A DNA stretch of 64,000 nucleotides from NCBI RefSeq assembly GCF_016623615.1, contig NZ_JAEHFX010000002.1, positions 310,001 through 374,000 on the forward strand, in the 5' to 3' direction. Shown here piece after piece: positions 48,490 through 57,428 of the stretch (position 1 is its first letter; every line of letters starts with the position of its first letter). This DNA is from Adhaeribacter terrigena (GTDB lineage Bacteria > Bacteroidota > Bacteroidia > Cytophagales > Hymenobacteraceae). Made by a program: the position numbers and the translations under genes. The notes beneath the pieces are model-generated. The model worked only from the letters and a program-made list of their open reading frames with translations, was not told the origin of the DNA and made no database searches.

Positions 48490-48849
48490 ATTAGCGGTTT
48501 TTAAGGATGCTGTAAGGTTGATTAGGAATGCTTTTTTAAGTAGTATTTCTGTTTTGTAGCTTTAACGGGCTTATATGGCCTCCAGTTGTTGAAAATGCGA
48601 TTAAAAATATGATTATTTTGTTTTTGCTCTTGCATTAAAGCAGGTTAACTTTATGAGGCATCCTAAATTAAAGCTCATGCTGGAAATATGCCGGGCATTT
48701 TTAATATAGATTTTGTACTATTTAATCCAAAAAGGCTAAAGCTTGATTTTTATTTCCGTTTACTTTTAATTTCATGTTCCGCTGTGCCGCTTCCTTATTT
48801 CTATATGGCTTAAAAAAACCTCGGTATAAACCGAAACGGCAGCAATAAA

Positions 48850-48879
48850 CAGTTTTATGGGTAAAAACGATAGCGTTTT
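48850..48879 (-). repeat. Dispersed 30-bp motif copy; main element in the 48490-48983 gap
   Basis: Exact core AAAACGCTAT, CGTTTTTACCC and AAAACTG. No gene is seen in the rest of the 494-base gap. Confidence 0.8.
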
Positions 48880-48983
48880 AGTTTTGTAGCAAATCTTGGT
48901 GATAAAGAACCGGCTGAAATCCTGAAGGAGGCGGTTTTCGTAAAGGGTATTCCGTAATGCTGCGGACTTTAAGCTTAACTTCT

Positions 48984-50003
48984 ATGAACAAGCAATACCG
49001 TTCTCTCTTCTGGCTGGGTGCCGGTGCCGGCGCTTTATTGGCGCTTCGGGCTGTAACCAAAAAAATAAATGCTTATTCCTTTCAGGGCAAAGTAGTGATT
49101 ATTACCGGCGGTTCGCGCGGTATTGGATTAGCCATAGCCCGGATCTTAGCCGAAGAAGGTGCCCGGCTGGCCATTTGTGCCCGTACTGCCCATCAGCTTA
49201 AAACCGCCAGCGAAGCATTAACCGACCTGGGCGCCGAAGTACTGGCTGTTCCCTGCGATCTGACGGACAGAAAGCAAGCCGAAGCCTTTATACAGCGGGT
49301 TAAAACGCATTACGGCCAGGTAGATGTACTCATAAACAATGCCGGTATTATCCAGGCCGGACCTTTGGAAGCCATGGCATTGCCAGATTTTGAGAACGCC
49401 ATGAGCACCCATTTCTGGGCGCCTTTATATACCATGCTCAGCGTAATTCCGGAAATGAAAGCCCGGGGTACCGGCCGGATCGTGAATATTGCTTCGGTGG
49501 GGGGGAAAGTGAGTGTGCCCCATATTGTGCCTTACAGCGCCAGTAAATTTGCGTTGGTAGGTTTATCCCGCGGTTTCCGGCACGAATTAAAGAAAGATGG
49601 CATAAAAGTTACCACTATCAATCCCGGTTTAACCCGTTCGGGAAGCAACGTAAATATTCTGGTGAAAGGGCAGGCCGAAAAGGAATATGCCTGGTTCACG
49701 ACCATGGGCAGCAGTTTACTTACTTCTTCCAGTGTAGAAAATACTGCCCGCCAGATCGTGGAAGCCTGCCGCTACGGCGAAGCCGAAATAGTAACCAATT
49801 TACCGGCCCGTTTGCTGATCCTGGCTAACGACCTTTTCCCGGAGCTAACTTCCGATATTCTAAGTCTTTCCAGCCAATATATTTTACCCGATCCTTCCGA
49901 TAATAAATCCGAAAAAACCGGCCTGGAAAGCGATTCTAAATTGGTGCCGGAGCATTTACGGAAACGATCCTTTAAAGCAGCTCTTGAGAATAACGAATTC
50001 TAA
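48984..50003 (+). CDS. Short-chain dehydrogenase/reductase with N-terminal membrane anchor
   Basis: 339 residues from ATG 48984 (frame continues to 48957). An N-terminal hydrophobic segment (about 8-24) precedes a classical SDR: NAD(P) motif TGGSRGIGLAIA, NNAG, catalytic Ser in VNIASVGGKV and YSASK with Tyr and Lys. NPGLTRSGSN follows. Substrate unknown. The C-terminal 40 residues are polar and lack similarity to SDR. It is probably membrane-attached, facing the cytoplasm. Confidence 0.9.
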   Translation: MNKQYRSLFWLGAGAGALLALRAVTKKINAYSFQGKVVIITGGSRGIGLAIARILAEEGARLAICARTAHQLKTASEALTDLGAEVLAVPCDLTDRKQAEAFIQRVKTHYGQVDVLINNAGIIQAGPLEAMALPDFENAMSTHFWAPLYTMLSVIPEMKARGTGRIVNIASVGGKVSVPHIVPYSASKFALVGLSRGFRHELKKDGIKVTTINPGLTRSGSNVNILVKGQAEKEYAWFTTMGSSLLTSSSVENTARQIVEACRYGEAEIVTNLPARLLILANDLFPELTSDILSLSSQYILPDPSDNKSEKTGLESDSKLVPEHLRKRSFKAALENNEF

Positions 50004-50007
50004 ACCA

Positions 50008-50037
50008 GACTTTTTAAGCCTGAAACCCTACCATTTT
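50008..50037 (-). repeat. Dispersed 30-bp motif copy, 4 bp after a stop codon
   Basis: Core AAAATGGTAG (one mismatch), GGTTTCAGGC and TTAAAAAGTC, otherwise perfect. Confidence 0.8.
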
Positions 50038-50045
50038 TACAGATC

Positions 50046-50075
50046 AAAGCCCGGCTCAGCAAACCGGGCTTTTTT
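50046..50075. terminator. Terminator between convergent genes
   Basis: AAAGCCCGG (50046-50054) pairs perfectly with CCGGGCTTT (50064-50072), followed by T-run. It lies after the SDR gene and before the MORN/TonB gene. Confidence 0.82.
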
Positions 50076-50112
50076 ATGATGCCATTGTAATTGGGCCCGA
50101 TAATAAAACTGC

Positions 50113-50838
50113 TTAATTGAAACGAATAGGCAAAGTGAATAATACTTTAACCGGAATGCCTTCCTGTTTGCCGGGTTGCCAGCGGGGCATTTTATAGATC
50201 ATTTTCAGCATTTCCTTTTCAAGTTTCTTGTTAACGCTTTTGGCAATTTTAGCATTAGTAACGGTGCCATCTTTTTCTACGGCAAAAGTGATGATCGTGC
50301 GGCCATAAGTACGTTTCATTAACAGCGCATCCTTTTTTGCCAGTTTTTTTAAGTTGGTTTTCAGGTAGCTGTAAAACTCCCGGTTTCCGCCCGGAAAAAC
50401 GGGTGGGGTTTCGAAAGCATAAAAAGCGGTGTCTTTCCCGGTTCTGGTGTAGCATTTGCCATCGACCAGTTTTCCTTTTTTATACAGTTCCTCTCTGCGA
50501 AGCCGGCCGTTCGAGAAATACGTTCTGAAAGCGCCGTTCAATTTACCGGCTTTATAATTAGCTTCCAGCCGGCGCTTACCGGTAGCTTCATACCATTCTT
50601 TCCAGGGGCCGTTGCGGGTGTGGTTTTCAGGGGTTACAGATTCTTCTGAAACAAGGCGGCCGTTTTGCAGAAATATTTGTTTAAGTACCTGGTTTTGATT
50701 TATAGGTTTGGTTACCAGATAATACCGGGCGCTTACAGAATCTGCCGTGGGATTAAGCTTTTTATCGAAATACGTGCGTTTTTGAGCGTGGGCGGTGAAA
50801 AGAAAAAAGGAAAGTATAAAAAGCAGGAAGAATTTCAT
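50113..50838 (-). CDS. MORN-repeat protein with TonB-like C-terminal domain
   Basis: 241 residues with a signal peptide (about 1-18, ending TAHAQ). The middle has MORN/YwqK-type repeats (NGPWKEWYEATGKRRLEANY, GKLNGAFRTYFSNGRLRREELY). The C-terminal 90 residues resemble the TonB energy-transducer domain: IITFAVEKDGTVTNAKIAKS, MPRWQPGKQEGIPV and KVLFTLPIRFN. Unlike TonB it has no N-terminal membrane anchor. The periplasmic role is unknown. Domain calls are good. Confidence 0.85.
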   Translation of the reverse strand: MKFFLLFILSFFLFTAHAQKRTYFDKKLNPTADSVSARYYLVTKPINQNQVLKQIFLQNGRLVSEESVTPENHTRNGPWKEWYEATGKRRLEANYKAGKLNGAFRTYFSNGRLRREELYKKGKLVDGKCYTRTGKDTAFYAFETPPVFPGGNREFYSYLKTNLKKLAKKDALLMKRTYGRTIITFAVEKDGTVTNAKIAKSVNKKLEKEMLKMIYKMPRWQPGKQEGIPVKVLFTLPIRFN

Positions 50839-50900
50839 TGCGCTGTAAAAGCCTTCTCTACTCGCATAAACTATGCCGTTTTTGCTTTTTTAAAATTCAT

Positions 50901-50930
50901 AAAACGCTATGTTTTAACCCTTAAAAAGTA
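50901..50930 (+). repeat. Dispersed 30-bp motif copy; weaker inverted copy just upstream
   Basis: Exact core AAAACGCTAT, GTTTTAACCC and AAAAAGTA. A weaker inverted copy (core AAAACGGCATAG-like) lies at about 50853-50882, giving an inverted pair. Confidence 0.78.
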
Positions 50931-50938
50931 TGATGCCG

Positions 50939-53473
50939 TTATTTGGGTTTTCGTTTTACGCCCCGTACCGGGTCGGCTTTCAGCGGATCTTCGGGCCAGT
51001 GGTGTTTGGGGTAGCGGCCGCGCAGGTCTTTGCGCACTTCAAAATAGCCGCTGTTCCAGAAGCTGCGCAGATCTTTGGTAACCTGCACGGGCCGGTGCGC
51101 CGGCGAAAGCAGATGCATGAGCAAAGGCACTTTGCCGCCGCCAATTTTCGGGGTTTCCAGCATCCCGAAAACTTCCTGTAACCTTACGGCTAAAACCGGT
51201 GCCTCTGGTTTGGTGTAATCCAGCGGGATGTTGGAACCGGTCGGGACTTCCAGGTGCGTAGGCGCAAGGCGATCCATTTCGGTTCGTCTTTCCCAGCTAA
51301 GCTCAGTTAGTAACAATTCATTAAAATCAAGCCGGGAAACATCGTTCCAGCTGCGCAAGCCGGTTAAATGCGGTAATAGCCAGTTTTCCAGTTCGGAAGT
51401 TAAAAATGCCTCTGAAAGATCGGGCCAGTTTTCCGGATCGAGGTGGTGCAGGAAGGCTAAACGCTGGCGGGTTTTAATTGCTTTTTCGCTCCAGGGTAAG
51501 CGCGCAAGGCCTTTTTCCCGGATTACTCCCAGCAACACTTCCGCCATTTTATCGGGATCGGGCTTTGATAAAGTATTTTCTTCCAGAATCAGGGCACCGA
51601 GCCTGGTAATTTGCCGGGCTACGATCCGTTCCGCATTTGCTTCCCACTTTATTTCCTGGATCTTTTCGGTCTGGGCAGCAAAATGCTGCAGCAATTCGGT
51701 TTTGCTTAAAGGCGCCGCCAGCAAAACGCGGGGTTGTTGACCGGTCTCCAGGTGCGCGATTCCGTAAAATTCAGCTTCGGAAAAAAGTTCGGTGGCCAGG
51801 CGCGCTTTCTGGCCGGTAGCCAACCGCACCAGGCCCGAATGTTCGCGCTGGGCTATGCGCTCCGGATAAGCCAGGGCCGTGAGCAACCCGGCGGCATCGG
51901 GATCTAGGGTGTTTTGTTTTTCACCGAGGCGCTGTTTTAGCTGGCCGGCCTGATCTTTAATTCTCCGTAGGGCGTTTTCATCCGTTTGAAAACCAGGCGT
52001 GTGGGGCCTTTTACCGGATAGAATTTCCAGACGCAGATGCAGGTCCGGGTTTGGTTCGGAACGCTCCGCGGAAACAGATTTCAGGATGTCGCGTTCGGCC
52101 AGCAGCGAAGCCAAAGCGCAGGCGGTAGCTCCCAGGTTTTGTTCGTGCCCGCGCATCACCAAATGCCCCAGCCGCGGATTCAGTCCTAACCTGGCCAGCG
52201 CGCGTCCGTGTGCAGTTGGCTGGTTGTTTTCTGAAATTGCCTCGAGGCGGAATAGCAGGTCGCGGGCCTGAGCCAGGGCGGCAGCGGGGGGCACGTCGAG
52301 CCATTTCAGGTCCATGATGTTTTTTACGCCCCAAACTGCCAGTTCTAAAGCCACATTACTCAGATCAGCTTCACAAATTTCTGGCGAAAGCTGGGTTGGT
52401 AATTGTAACTGATCGGCGGCGGACCACAAGCGGTAACAAATTCCGGGTCCTAAACGACCGGCGCGTCCTCTTCGCTGATCGGCGGCGGCTTGCGAAACCG
52501 GCACCGTTACGAGCGTGGTAAGACCGGTGCGGGGCATGAATTTCGGAACGCGGGCGAAACCACCGTCTATAACCATGCGCACGCCCTCTAAAGTCAAACT
52601 GGTTTCAGCAATGCTGGTGGCCAGTACTACTTTTCTTCTGCCGGCGGGCGCGGGTTTAATAGCGGCTTGTTGCTGTTGCAAAGTCAGTTCGCCATGGAGT
52701 AAATGCAAATCGGTGTTTTCCGGCAGGCTGTTTTGCAGCATTTCGGAAACGCGCCGCATTTCGCCCAGGCCCGGCAGGAAAACCAGGATATCGCCTTCCG
52801 GATGTTCTTTTAAAGCTTTGCGGATGGCTTTAGGCACCAGCTCGGTTAAGCGTTTGGCAGGCTGATTTCCGGCGGCAGCCACTTCGGCAGGAAGCAGATA
52901 ATGCGTTTCGATGGGGAATTGCCGGCCTGCGCTGGTAATTACCGGCGCTTCGAGCCAATCGCCGATGAAAGCGGCATCCAAAGTGGCACTCATTAAAACT
53001 AACCGGAGATCCGGGCGCAGCACATTTTGCGCATCAAGGGCCAGAGCCAAACTCAGATCGGCCTGCAAACTACGTTCGTGAAATTCATCGAAAAGGATAG
53101 CCGAAACGTTTTCCAGCGTTGGGTCATCCTGCAACATGCGCGTTAAAATGCCCTCGGTAACCACTTCGATCTTCGTTTCCGCCGATACGGCTTTTTCCAT
53201 GCGCACGCGGTAACCCACGGTTTGGCCGGGTTTTTCAGAAAGCAGGTCGGCCATGCGTTGGGCGGCGGCTTTGGCGGCTAATCTTCGCGGTTCGAGCATG
53301 ATGATCTTGCCCTTGCCCAGCCAGTTACTTTGCAGCAGCGCCAGTGGCACAAGCGTGGTTTTACCGGCGCCGGGCGGCGCTTCCAGAACCAGGCGCGGAT
53401 TGTTTTCCAGGCTTTTGAGTAGTTCAGGCAATACCGTTTTTACCGGCAGATCAGGCAACTTGTCGAGAATCAT
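50939..53473 (-). CDS. hrpB: ATP-dependent helicase HrpB
   Basis: 844 residues, full-length DEAH-box helicase. Walker A EAPPGAGKTT (about 31-40), DEFHER in place of DEAH, SAT motif LMSATLD, helicase C motifs including QRRGRAGRLGPG, and an HrpB-type C-terminal domain. The biological role of HrpB is not settled; it is a 3'-5' RNA helicase by family. It runs as a single gene opposite to the MORN/TonB gene. Codons 9-20 hold a partial dispersed motif (KTVLPELLKS), at a place where E. coli HrpB reads AAVLPELL. Confidence 0.95.
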   Translation of the reverse strand: MILDKLPDLPVKTVLPELLKSLENNPRLVLEAPPGAGKTTLVPLALLQSNWLGKGKIIMLEPRRLAAKAAAQRMADLLSEKPGQTVGYRVRMEKAVSAETKIEVVTEGILTRMLQDDPTLENVSAILFDEFHERSLQADLSLALALDAQNVLRPDLRLVLMSATLDAAFIGDWLEAPVITSAGRQFPIETHYLLPAEVAAAGNQPAKRLTELVPKAIRKALKEHPEGDILVFLPGLGEMRRVSEMLQNSLPENTDLHLLHGELTLQQQQAAIKPAPAGRRKVVLATSIAETSLTLEGVRMVIDGGFARVPKFMPRTGLTTLVTVPVSQAAADQRRGRAGRLGPGICYRLWSAADQLQLPTQLSPEICEADLSNVALELAVWGVKNIMDLKWLDVPPAAALAQARDLLFRLEAISENNQPTAHGRALARLGLNPRLGHLVMRGHEQNLGATACALASLLAERDILKSVSAERSEPNPDLHLRLEILSGKRPHTPGFQTDENALRRIKDQAGQLKQRLGEKQNTLDPDAAGLLTALAYPERIAQREHSGLVRLATGQKARLATELFSEAEFYGIAHLETGQQPRVLLAAPLSKTELLQHFAAQTEKIQEIKWEANAERIVARQITRLGALILEENTLSKPDPDKMAEVLLGVIREKGLARLPWSEKAIKTRQRLAFLHHLDPENWPDLSEAFLTSELENWLLPHLTGLRSWNDVSRLDFNELLLTELSWERRTEMDRLAPTHLEVPTGSNIPLDYTKPEAPVLAVRLQEVFGMLETPKIGGGKVPLLMHLLSPAHRPVQVTKDLRSFWNSGYFEVRKDLRGRYPKHHWPEDPLKADPVRGVKRKPK
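53411..53440 (-). repeat. Partial dispersed motif inside hrpB
   Basis: Exact core AAAACGGTAT; later tract CAAAAGC. Read as KTVLPELLKS without any insertion relative to the family. Confidence 0.5.
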
Positions 53474-53506
53474 GAGGCAAAGATAAGCAGGTGGGATTGG
53501 GGATTT

Positions 53507-53536
53507 GAGTTTTTAGGGGGAAAAGCATAGCGTTTT
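53507..53536 (-). repeat. Dispersed 30-bp motif copy upstream of hrpB
   Basis: Exact core AAAACGCTAT, GCTTTTCC and AAAAACTC, 34 bp from the hrpB start codon. Confidence 0.8.
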
Positions 53537-53614
53537 TGAGAAGAAATTATGGACTTGCTTCGCTACGAGCGGCTTTTTATGCTTCAGAAGACTATTGAAT
53601 TACATTGCTGAAAC

Positions 53615-53804
53615 GTCAACCACCCCCACCCCCTCCTGTCCAGGCGGGGAGCAGATTCCTAGCCAGATTATAGTTTAATAGAAACTCTATGAGCTGTTTT
53701 CTCATAATTCACCAATTGATAAACGCAATAGAAAAGCATCAAGAATTCAAAGAAGCAGTAAAAAAAGCTCCTTCCTTAACAAGAAGTGGCGGAGGGTGGT
53801 TGAC
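53615..53804. mobile_element. MITE-like element with GTCAACCACCC ends
   Basis: GTCAACCACCC (53615-53625) and its inverse GGGTGGTTGAC (53794-53804) bound 190 bp, and the homology extends imperfectly inward (CCTCCTGTCC and TCCTTAACAAGAAG regions). A 42-codon ORF (ATG 53688, TAA 53815) beginning MSCFLIIHQ runs into the right end. No transposase motif. Likely a non-autonomous transposon remnant in the 463-base hrpB-pepD gap. Confidence 0.5.
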
Positions 53805-53874
53805 TTCAGGAAAGTAATCTCTACTTGCCATGCTATCGGTTACCAGAAACACCAAGCCCGTTTCCAAAATAAAA

Positions 53875-53904
53875 AAAAGCCACAACCAACAGGCTGCGGC
53901 TTTT
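53875..53904 (-). terminator. Terminator of pepD
   Basis: AAAAGCCACA (53875-53884) pairs with TGCGGCTTTT (53895-53904), one wobble; on the minus strand it is followed by a T-run. Confidence 0.75.
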
Positions 53905-53906
53905 GA

Positions 53907-53936
53907 AAAACGGTATCGTTTCCGGCTTAAAAAGTC
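53907..53936 (+). repeat. Dispersed 30-bp motif copy, best consensus match
   Basis: Core AAAACGGTAT, CGTTTCCGGC and AAAAAGTC, all exact. It ends on the base before the pepD stop codon and begins 2 bp after the terminator. Confidence 0.9.
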
Positions 53937-55394
53937 TTAAGCCGGAATGCGTTTGAGGGTTTCCAGCAGGAAGTTCCAGTATTTCTGTACCGAGCTGATC
54001 TGCACTTTTTCGTCGGGTGAGTGTGCGCCCGTAATGTTGGGGCCGAAGGAGATCATTTCCATTTCCGGGTAATTGCCGCCCACAATGCCACATTCCAGAC
54101 CAGCGTGGCAAGCGTTTACGTGCGGCTCTTCTTTATACATTTCGCGGTACAGGTCAGCCATCAGTTTTACAATGGAAGAACCCGGGCGCGGCGTCCAGCC
54201 GGGGTAAGCGCCTTTGAAATCTACCTTCGCGCCGGCCAGTTCGAAAGTACTTTGAATGGCCTGGGCCAGGTCCATTTTTTCGGAATCTACGGAGCTGCGG
54301 GTGAGGCATTGCAGGGAATACGTGCCGTCTTTCACCAGCACGCGCGCCAGGTTGTTGGAAGTTTGCACCAGACCGGCAATATCCGGGCTCATGCGGTAAA
54401 TCCCGTTCGGGCAGGCATAAATGGCGCGTACCAGTTTTTGCTGCAGTTCTTTGCTTAAAACCTGCGCCGGAGTTTCAGTGTATTCCAGAACCAGTTCGAA
54501 TTTTGGATCGGTAGTGGCGTGTTCGCTTTTCAGGATTTCGCGTTGCGCTTCGATGAAGGTTTTGAAAGCAGCTTCCTGATCTTCCGGAACGGCAACCATA
54601 GCAAAAGATTCGCGCGGAATGGCGTTGCGCAAACTACCGCCGTCAATAGAGCCGATCTGCAAACCAAACTGCGAAGTTGCCAAGAATAAAACGCGGTTCA
54701 TAATCTTGTTGGCGTTGCCGCGGCCCAGGTGAATATCCATGCCGGAGTGTCCGCCGGTCAGGCCTTTCACGCTGATCTTGTAGCCTTTGGCCTTACCGGA
54801 AACGGCTTCCGTTTGGTAAGAACCAATAGCGGTAATATCCACGCCGCCGGCGCAACCAATGGTCAGTTCACGGTCGTCTTCGGTATCAAGGTTCAGCATG
54901 ATATCGGCTTTCAGCAAACCGCCTTTCAAACCCAGCGCGCCGGTCATGCCGGTTTCTTCGTCGATGGTGAAAAGCGCTTCGATGGCCGGATGCTCAATTT
55001 CTTTCGATTCCAGAATGGCCATGATACTGGCAACACCAATGCCGTTATCGGCACCCAGCGTGGTGCCTTTGGCCTTCACGAAATCGCCTTCCACGAACAT
55101 ATCGATGCCCTGGGTGTTGAAATCGAAATCGGTATCGGCGTTTTTCTGGTGCACCATATCGAGGTGGCTTTGCAGCAGCACGGTTTTGCGGTTTTCCATG
55201 CCCGGCGTGGCCGGCTTTTTAATGATCACGTTGCCGATCTCATCTTTGATCGTTTCCAGGCCAAGTTTCTTTCCGAAATCGAGGATGAACTGGATCACGC
55301 GTTCTTCTTTTTTAGAAGGGCGCGGCACGGCGTTCAGGTCGGCAAAATTACGCCACATTTCCTGCGGCTCCAGGTTTCTAACTTCTGTACTCAT
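53937..55394 (-). CDS. pepD: Aminoacyl-histidine dipeptidase (Xaa-His dipeptidase)
   Basis: 485 residues from ATG 55394; the frame extends 84 codons further but these translate dispersed repeats and are rejected. M20 metallopeptidase: QSHLDMVHQK (metal His and Asp), LGADNGIGVA, IDEETGMTGA (bridging Asp/Glu), GLTGGHSGMDIH and HAGLECG. It cleaves dipeptides such as Xaa-His in the cytoplasm with two metal ions. It is monocistronic with its own terminator. The start codon overlaps a dispersed motif copy. Confidence 0.95.
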   Translation of the reverse strand: MSTEVRNLEPQEMWRNFADLNAVPRPSKKEERVIQFILDFGKKLGLETIKDEIGNVIIKKPATPGMENRKTVLLQSHLDMVHQKNADTDFDFNTQGIDMFVEGDFVKAKGTTLGADNGIGVASIMAILESKEIEHPAIEALFTIDEETGMTGALGLKGGLLKADIMLNLDTEDDRELTIGCAGGVDITAIGSYQTEAVSGKAKGYKISVKGLTGGHSGMDIHLGRGNANKIMNRVLFLATSQFGLQIGSIDGGSLRNAIPRESFAMVAVPEDQEAAFKTFIEAQREILKSEHATTDPKFELVLEYTETPAQVLSKELQQKLVRAIYACPNGIYRMSPDIAGLVQTSNNLARVLVKDGTYSLQCLTRSSVDSEKMDLAQAIQSTFELAGAKVDFKGAYPGWTPRPGSSIVKLMADLYREMYKEEPHVNACHAGLECGIVGGNYPEMEMISFGPNITGAHSPDEKVQISSVQKYWNFLLETLKRIPA

Positions 55395-55423
55395 TGTTTT
55401 TATGCTTAAAATGCTAGCGTTTT
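55394..55423 (-). repeat. Dispersed 30-bp motif copy overlapping the pepD start
   Basis: Exact core AAAACGCTAG, CATTTTAAGC and AAAAACAA. Its end touches the ATG at 55394. Confidence 0.75.
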
Positions 55424-55534
55424 TACTGCTGGAAGTATGGTTATTCAATTTCAGGTTAAAGGTAAGCAGGTTGATAGATTTATAGAAGTTCCGGGGGAAA
55501 TAAGTGACAGAAATTGCTGAAAAGAATTTATAAG

Positions 55535-55564
55535 CAGTTTTATTGTTTGGAAACCTACCGTTTT
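55535..55564 (-). repeat. Dispersed 30-bp motif copy in the pepD upstream region
   Basis: Exact core AAAACGGTAG, GGTTTCC and AAAACTG. Confidence 0.75.
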
Positions 55565-55612
55565 TGCAATTATCCCGAGCGAAGTAGACGGAACTTATAA
55601 GGCTGCGTTCCC

Positions 55613-55642
55613 GAGTTTTTATGCCTGAAACGATACCGTTTT
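55613..55642 (-). repeat. Dispersed 30-bp motif copy, near-perfect
   Basis: Exact core AAAACGGTAT, CGTTTCAGGC and AAAAACTC. It is the third copy within 250 bp upstream of pepD. Confidence 0.88.
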
Positions 55643-55727
55643 TCATAGCTGGCTTTGCTCCTTTTATTAAAGGCTAAAGCTGTTTTATAGCTTACTTCTG
55701 TGTTCTTTTTGTCCCCGAAAGGGTTCA

Positions 55728-55779
55728 GGACGTGCCGTTTGATACAAAAAAAAAACAACGGAAGTCAAGCGGCACGTCC
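55728..55779. repeat. Inverted repeat GGACGTGCCGTTTGA
   Basis: GGACGTGCCGTTTGA (55728-55742) and TCAAGCGGCACGTCC (55765-55779) match over 15 bp with one mismatch around an A10-containing spacer. It starts the gene-free zone 55643-56364. Confidence 0.65.
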
Positions 55780-55935
55780 AGAATCATTTCGGAAGCAAGC
55801 GCAAACTTCCCGCAAGCCTGCGGGACAGGCGCTGACCGCTCAAACAACGCTTTGACATTGGCCATTGTGATACATTTGCTACCCTGTAGAGAATTGACCA
55901 GTGCCTGGATAGTAAACGTCTCTGCTCTGGCAGGC

Positions 55936-55968
55936 GGCATAATTTGCTACCGTAAGCCAAATTATGCC
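55936..55968. repeat. Perfect 11-bp hairpin GGCATAATTTG
   Basis: GGCATAATTTG (55936-55946) and CAAATTATGCC (55958-55968), loop 11 bases. It is followed by AATCCTG/ATTCTG low-complexity strings to about 56320. No gene is convincing in the 55.4-56.5 kb zone; a 71-codon minus-strand frame (55725-55940) looks like repeat sequence. Confidence 0.65.
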
Positions 55969-56364
55969 GGTATTTCTTCGCTCTTCCTTGATCGTACTCC
56001 GCTATCGCGTTTGAGTGAAATCTCTTAAATATTCAATTCTGAAATTCTTTAATTGGCTACGCCGAACTTCATTTCTGAAAATTCTGATTCCGACAATAAT
56101 CTGATCAATTCCTGAATCCGACAAATCCCAATTCAGACAAATTTCATAGCCGTCTACCTCAGCTGACAGATACTAAACGAGCAAGGAGGGGTTGAAGGAT
56201 TGACCTGCTCCGGTGATTTCTAAATCTGAAGCAGAATAATTAAAGAGGAAAATCCTGCTAATCCCTAAAATCCTGAAAATCGTGTTCAGATTTCATCGCT
56301 GTCCGCTTTAGCTGACGGATTGCATGATCCAGGCTATTAAAGTAACCGGCGTGGAACGGCTTGG

Positions 56365-56394
56365 TACTTTTTCGGCCGCAAACCATAGCGTTTG
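56365..56394 (-). repeat. Dispersed 30-bp motif copy
   Basis: Core CAAACGCTAT, GGTTTGCGGC and GAAAAAGTA. A second, weaker copy (CTTTTTACCTGAAACGCTATG) lies at about 56483-56503 and overlaps the next start codon. Confidence 0.7.
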
Positions 56395-56447
56395 GCTTTC
56401 CTAAGTTTGTTAGGTTTAGACTGAAAACCGCATTTCGAAATTAAACT

Positions 56448-56455
56448 TATCTTTG
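56448..56455 (+). promoter_or_regulatory. Candidate -7 box TATCTTTG
   Basis: Matches TAnnTTTG, 46 bp upstream of the ATP-grasp-like gene. No clear -33 box. Confidence 0.35.
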
Positions 56456-56501
56456 CTTTGGCGTAAGCGGTTTTTGGTTTGCGCTTTTTACCTGAAACGC
56501 T

Positions 56502-57404
56502 ATGTACTTTCTGCCAAAATACCGCCGGGGAATCAAGAATAAATACCGCAAAGGCATGCCGGTTTTCGAAATGATCACCAAAGACCTCGGCTATGTTTTT
56601 ACCGGATCGCTGAATTTTCTGAAAAACGGCTTTAAGGAAAAAACCATCGTTGCGTTTCCGCATTACCCGAGCCGGGGCGCTACGCTTTATAAAATTGCCA
56701 AACATCTGAACTACAACCTCACCAACCGGCTCGATGCAAATGCGGAGGCTACGGTTTTCTGGGAATATTTAACGTTCCGGCAGGAATTCGGGCCTTTGGA
56801 TGAAAAGGCCGCTCAGGGATTGAAAGTGATTAACCTGAACAGTCGCGACATCAGCAAGTTGTACGTAGACGAGGCGTTTACCAGCGTTTTCGGTTACGGC
56901 ACGCGCATCGATCCCACAACGTTCCAGGGTAAATATGTGCAGAAAAACGATACCAATGCGCTGCACGACGGAAAGGTTTTAACGCAGCCGCTGAAACAGG
57001 CCGAACCCGGATTTATTTACCAGATCCTGATCAATAACCAACACAACGACACGCAGGTAGAAGATATCCGGGTGCCCATTGTAAAGGAAGTGGTACCGTT
57101 CGTTTACCTGAAATACCGCGATATTAACGAACGCTTTAAGAATACGACCGTGAAAACGCTGGTGGTTCCGACCGAGAAAGTATTCAACCCCGAGGAAATT
57201 GCCAAGATCAATGCGTTTTGCCAGAAAGTGAACCTGGAATTTGGCGAGCTGGACGTTTTAAGAAACAAAGACGACGGTAAAATTTACATTGTAGACGTAA
57301 ACAATACGCCGCAGGGCCCGCCGGCCAATACCAGCAAAGCCGATCAGGAATACGCCATTTCAGTGTTGGCCAAACAATTCAGTAAAGCGTTCCTGAAATC
57401 TTAA
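56502..57404 (+). CDS. ATP-grasp-like protein
   Basis: 300 residues, no signal peptide. The C-terminal half fits an ATP-grasp fold: YVQKNDTNALHDGKV (lysine-bearing), FVYLKYRDINERF, and LEFGELDVLRNKDDGKIYIVDVNNTPQGPP (shown: GELDVLRNKDDGK, IYIVDVNNTPQGPP) with metal ligands Glu/Asp/Asn. The N-terminal part is unassigned. It would couple ATP hydrolysis to joining a carboxylate with a nucleophile; substrate unknown. The ArsC-like gene follows after 24 bp. Confidence 0.75.
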   Translation: MYFLPKYRRGIKNKYRKGMPVFEMITKDLGYVFTGSLNFLKNGFKEKTIVAFPHYPSRGATLYKIAKHLNYNLTNRLDANAEATVFWEYLTFRQEFGPLDEKAAQGLKVINLNSRDISKLYVDEAFTSVFGYGTRIDPTTFQGKYVQKNDTNALHDGKVLTQPLKQAEPGFIYQILINNQHNDTQVEDIRVPIVKEVVPFVYLKYRDINERFKNTTVKTLVVPTEKVFNPEEIAKINAFCQKVNLEFGELDVLRNKDDGKIYIVDVNNTPQGPPANTSKADQEYAISVLAKQFSKAFLKS

Positions 57405-57428
57405 TTTAACTCGTAGAGAATTAAAAAT

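Noticed and set aside
53937-55646. 569-codon version of pepD
   Set aside because: The extra 84 N-terminal codons translate repeats; the family N-terminus begins at the ATG at 55394.
55570-55940. Two minus-strand frames (71 and 62 codons) in the pepD upstream zone
   Set aside because: They are built from repeat sequence with poly-Phe from an A-tract, and no domain is seen. Likely chance frames in a repeat zone.
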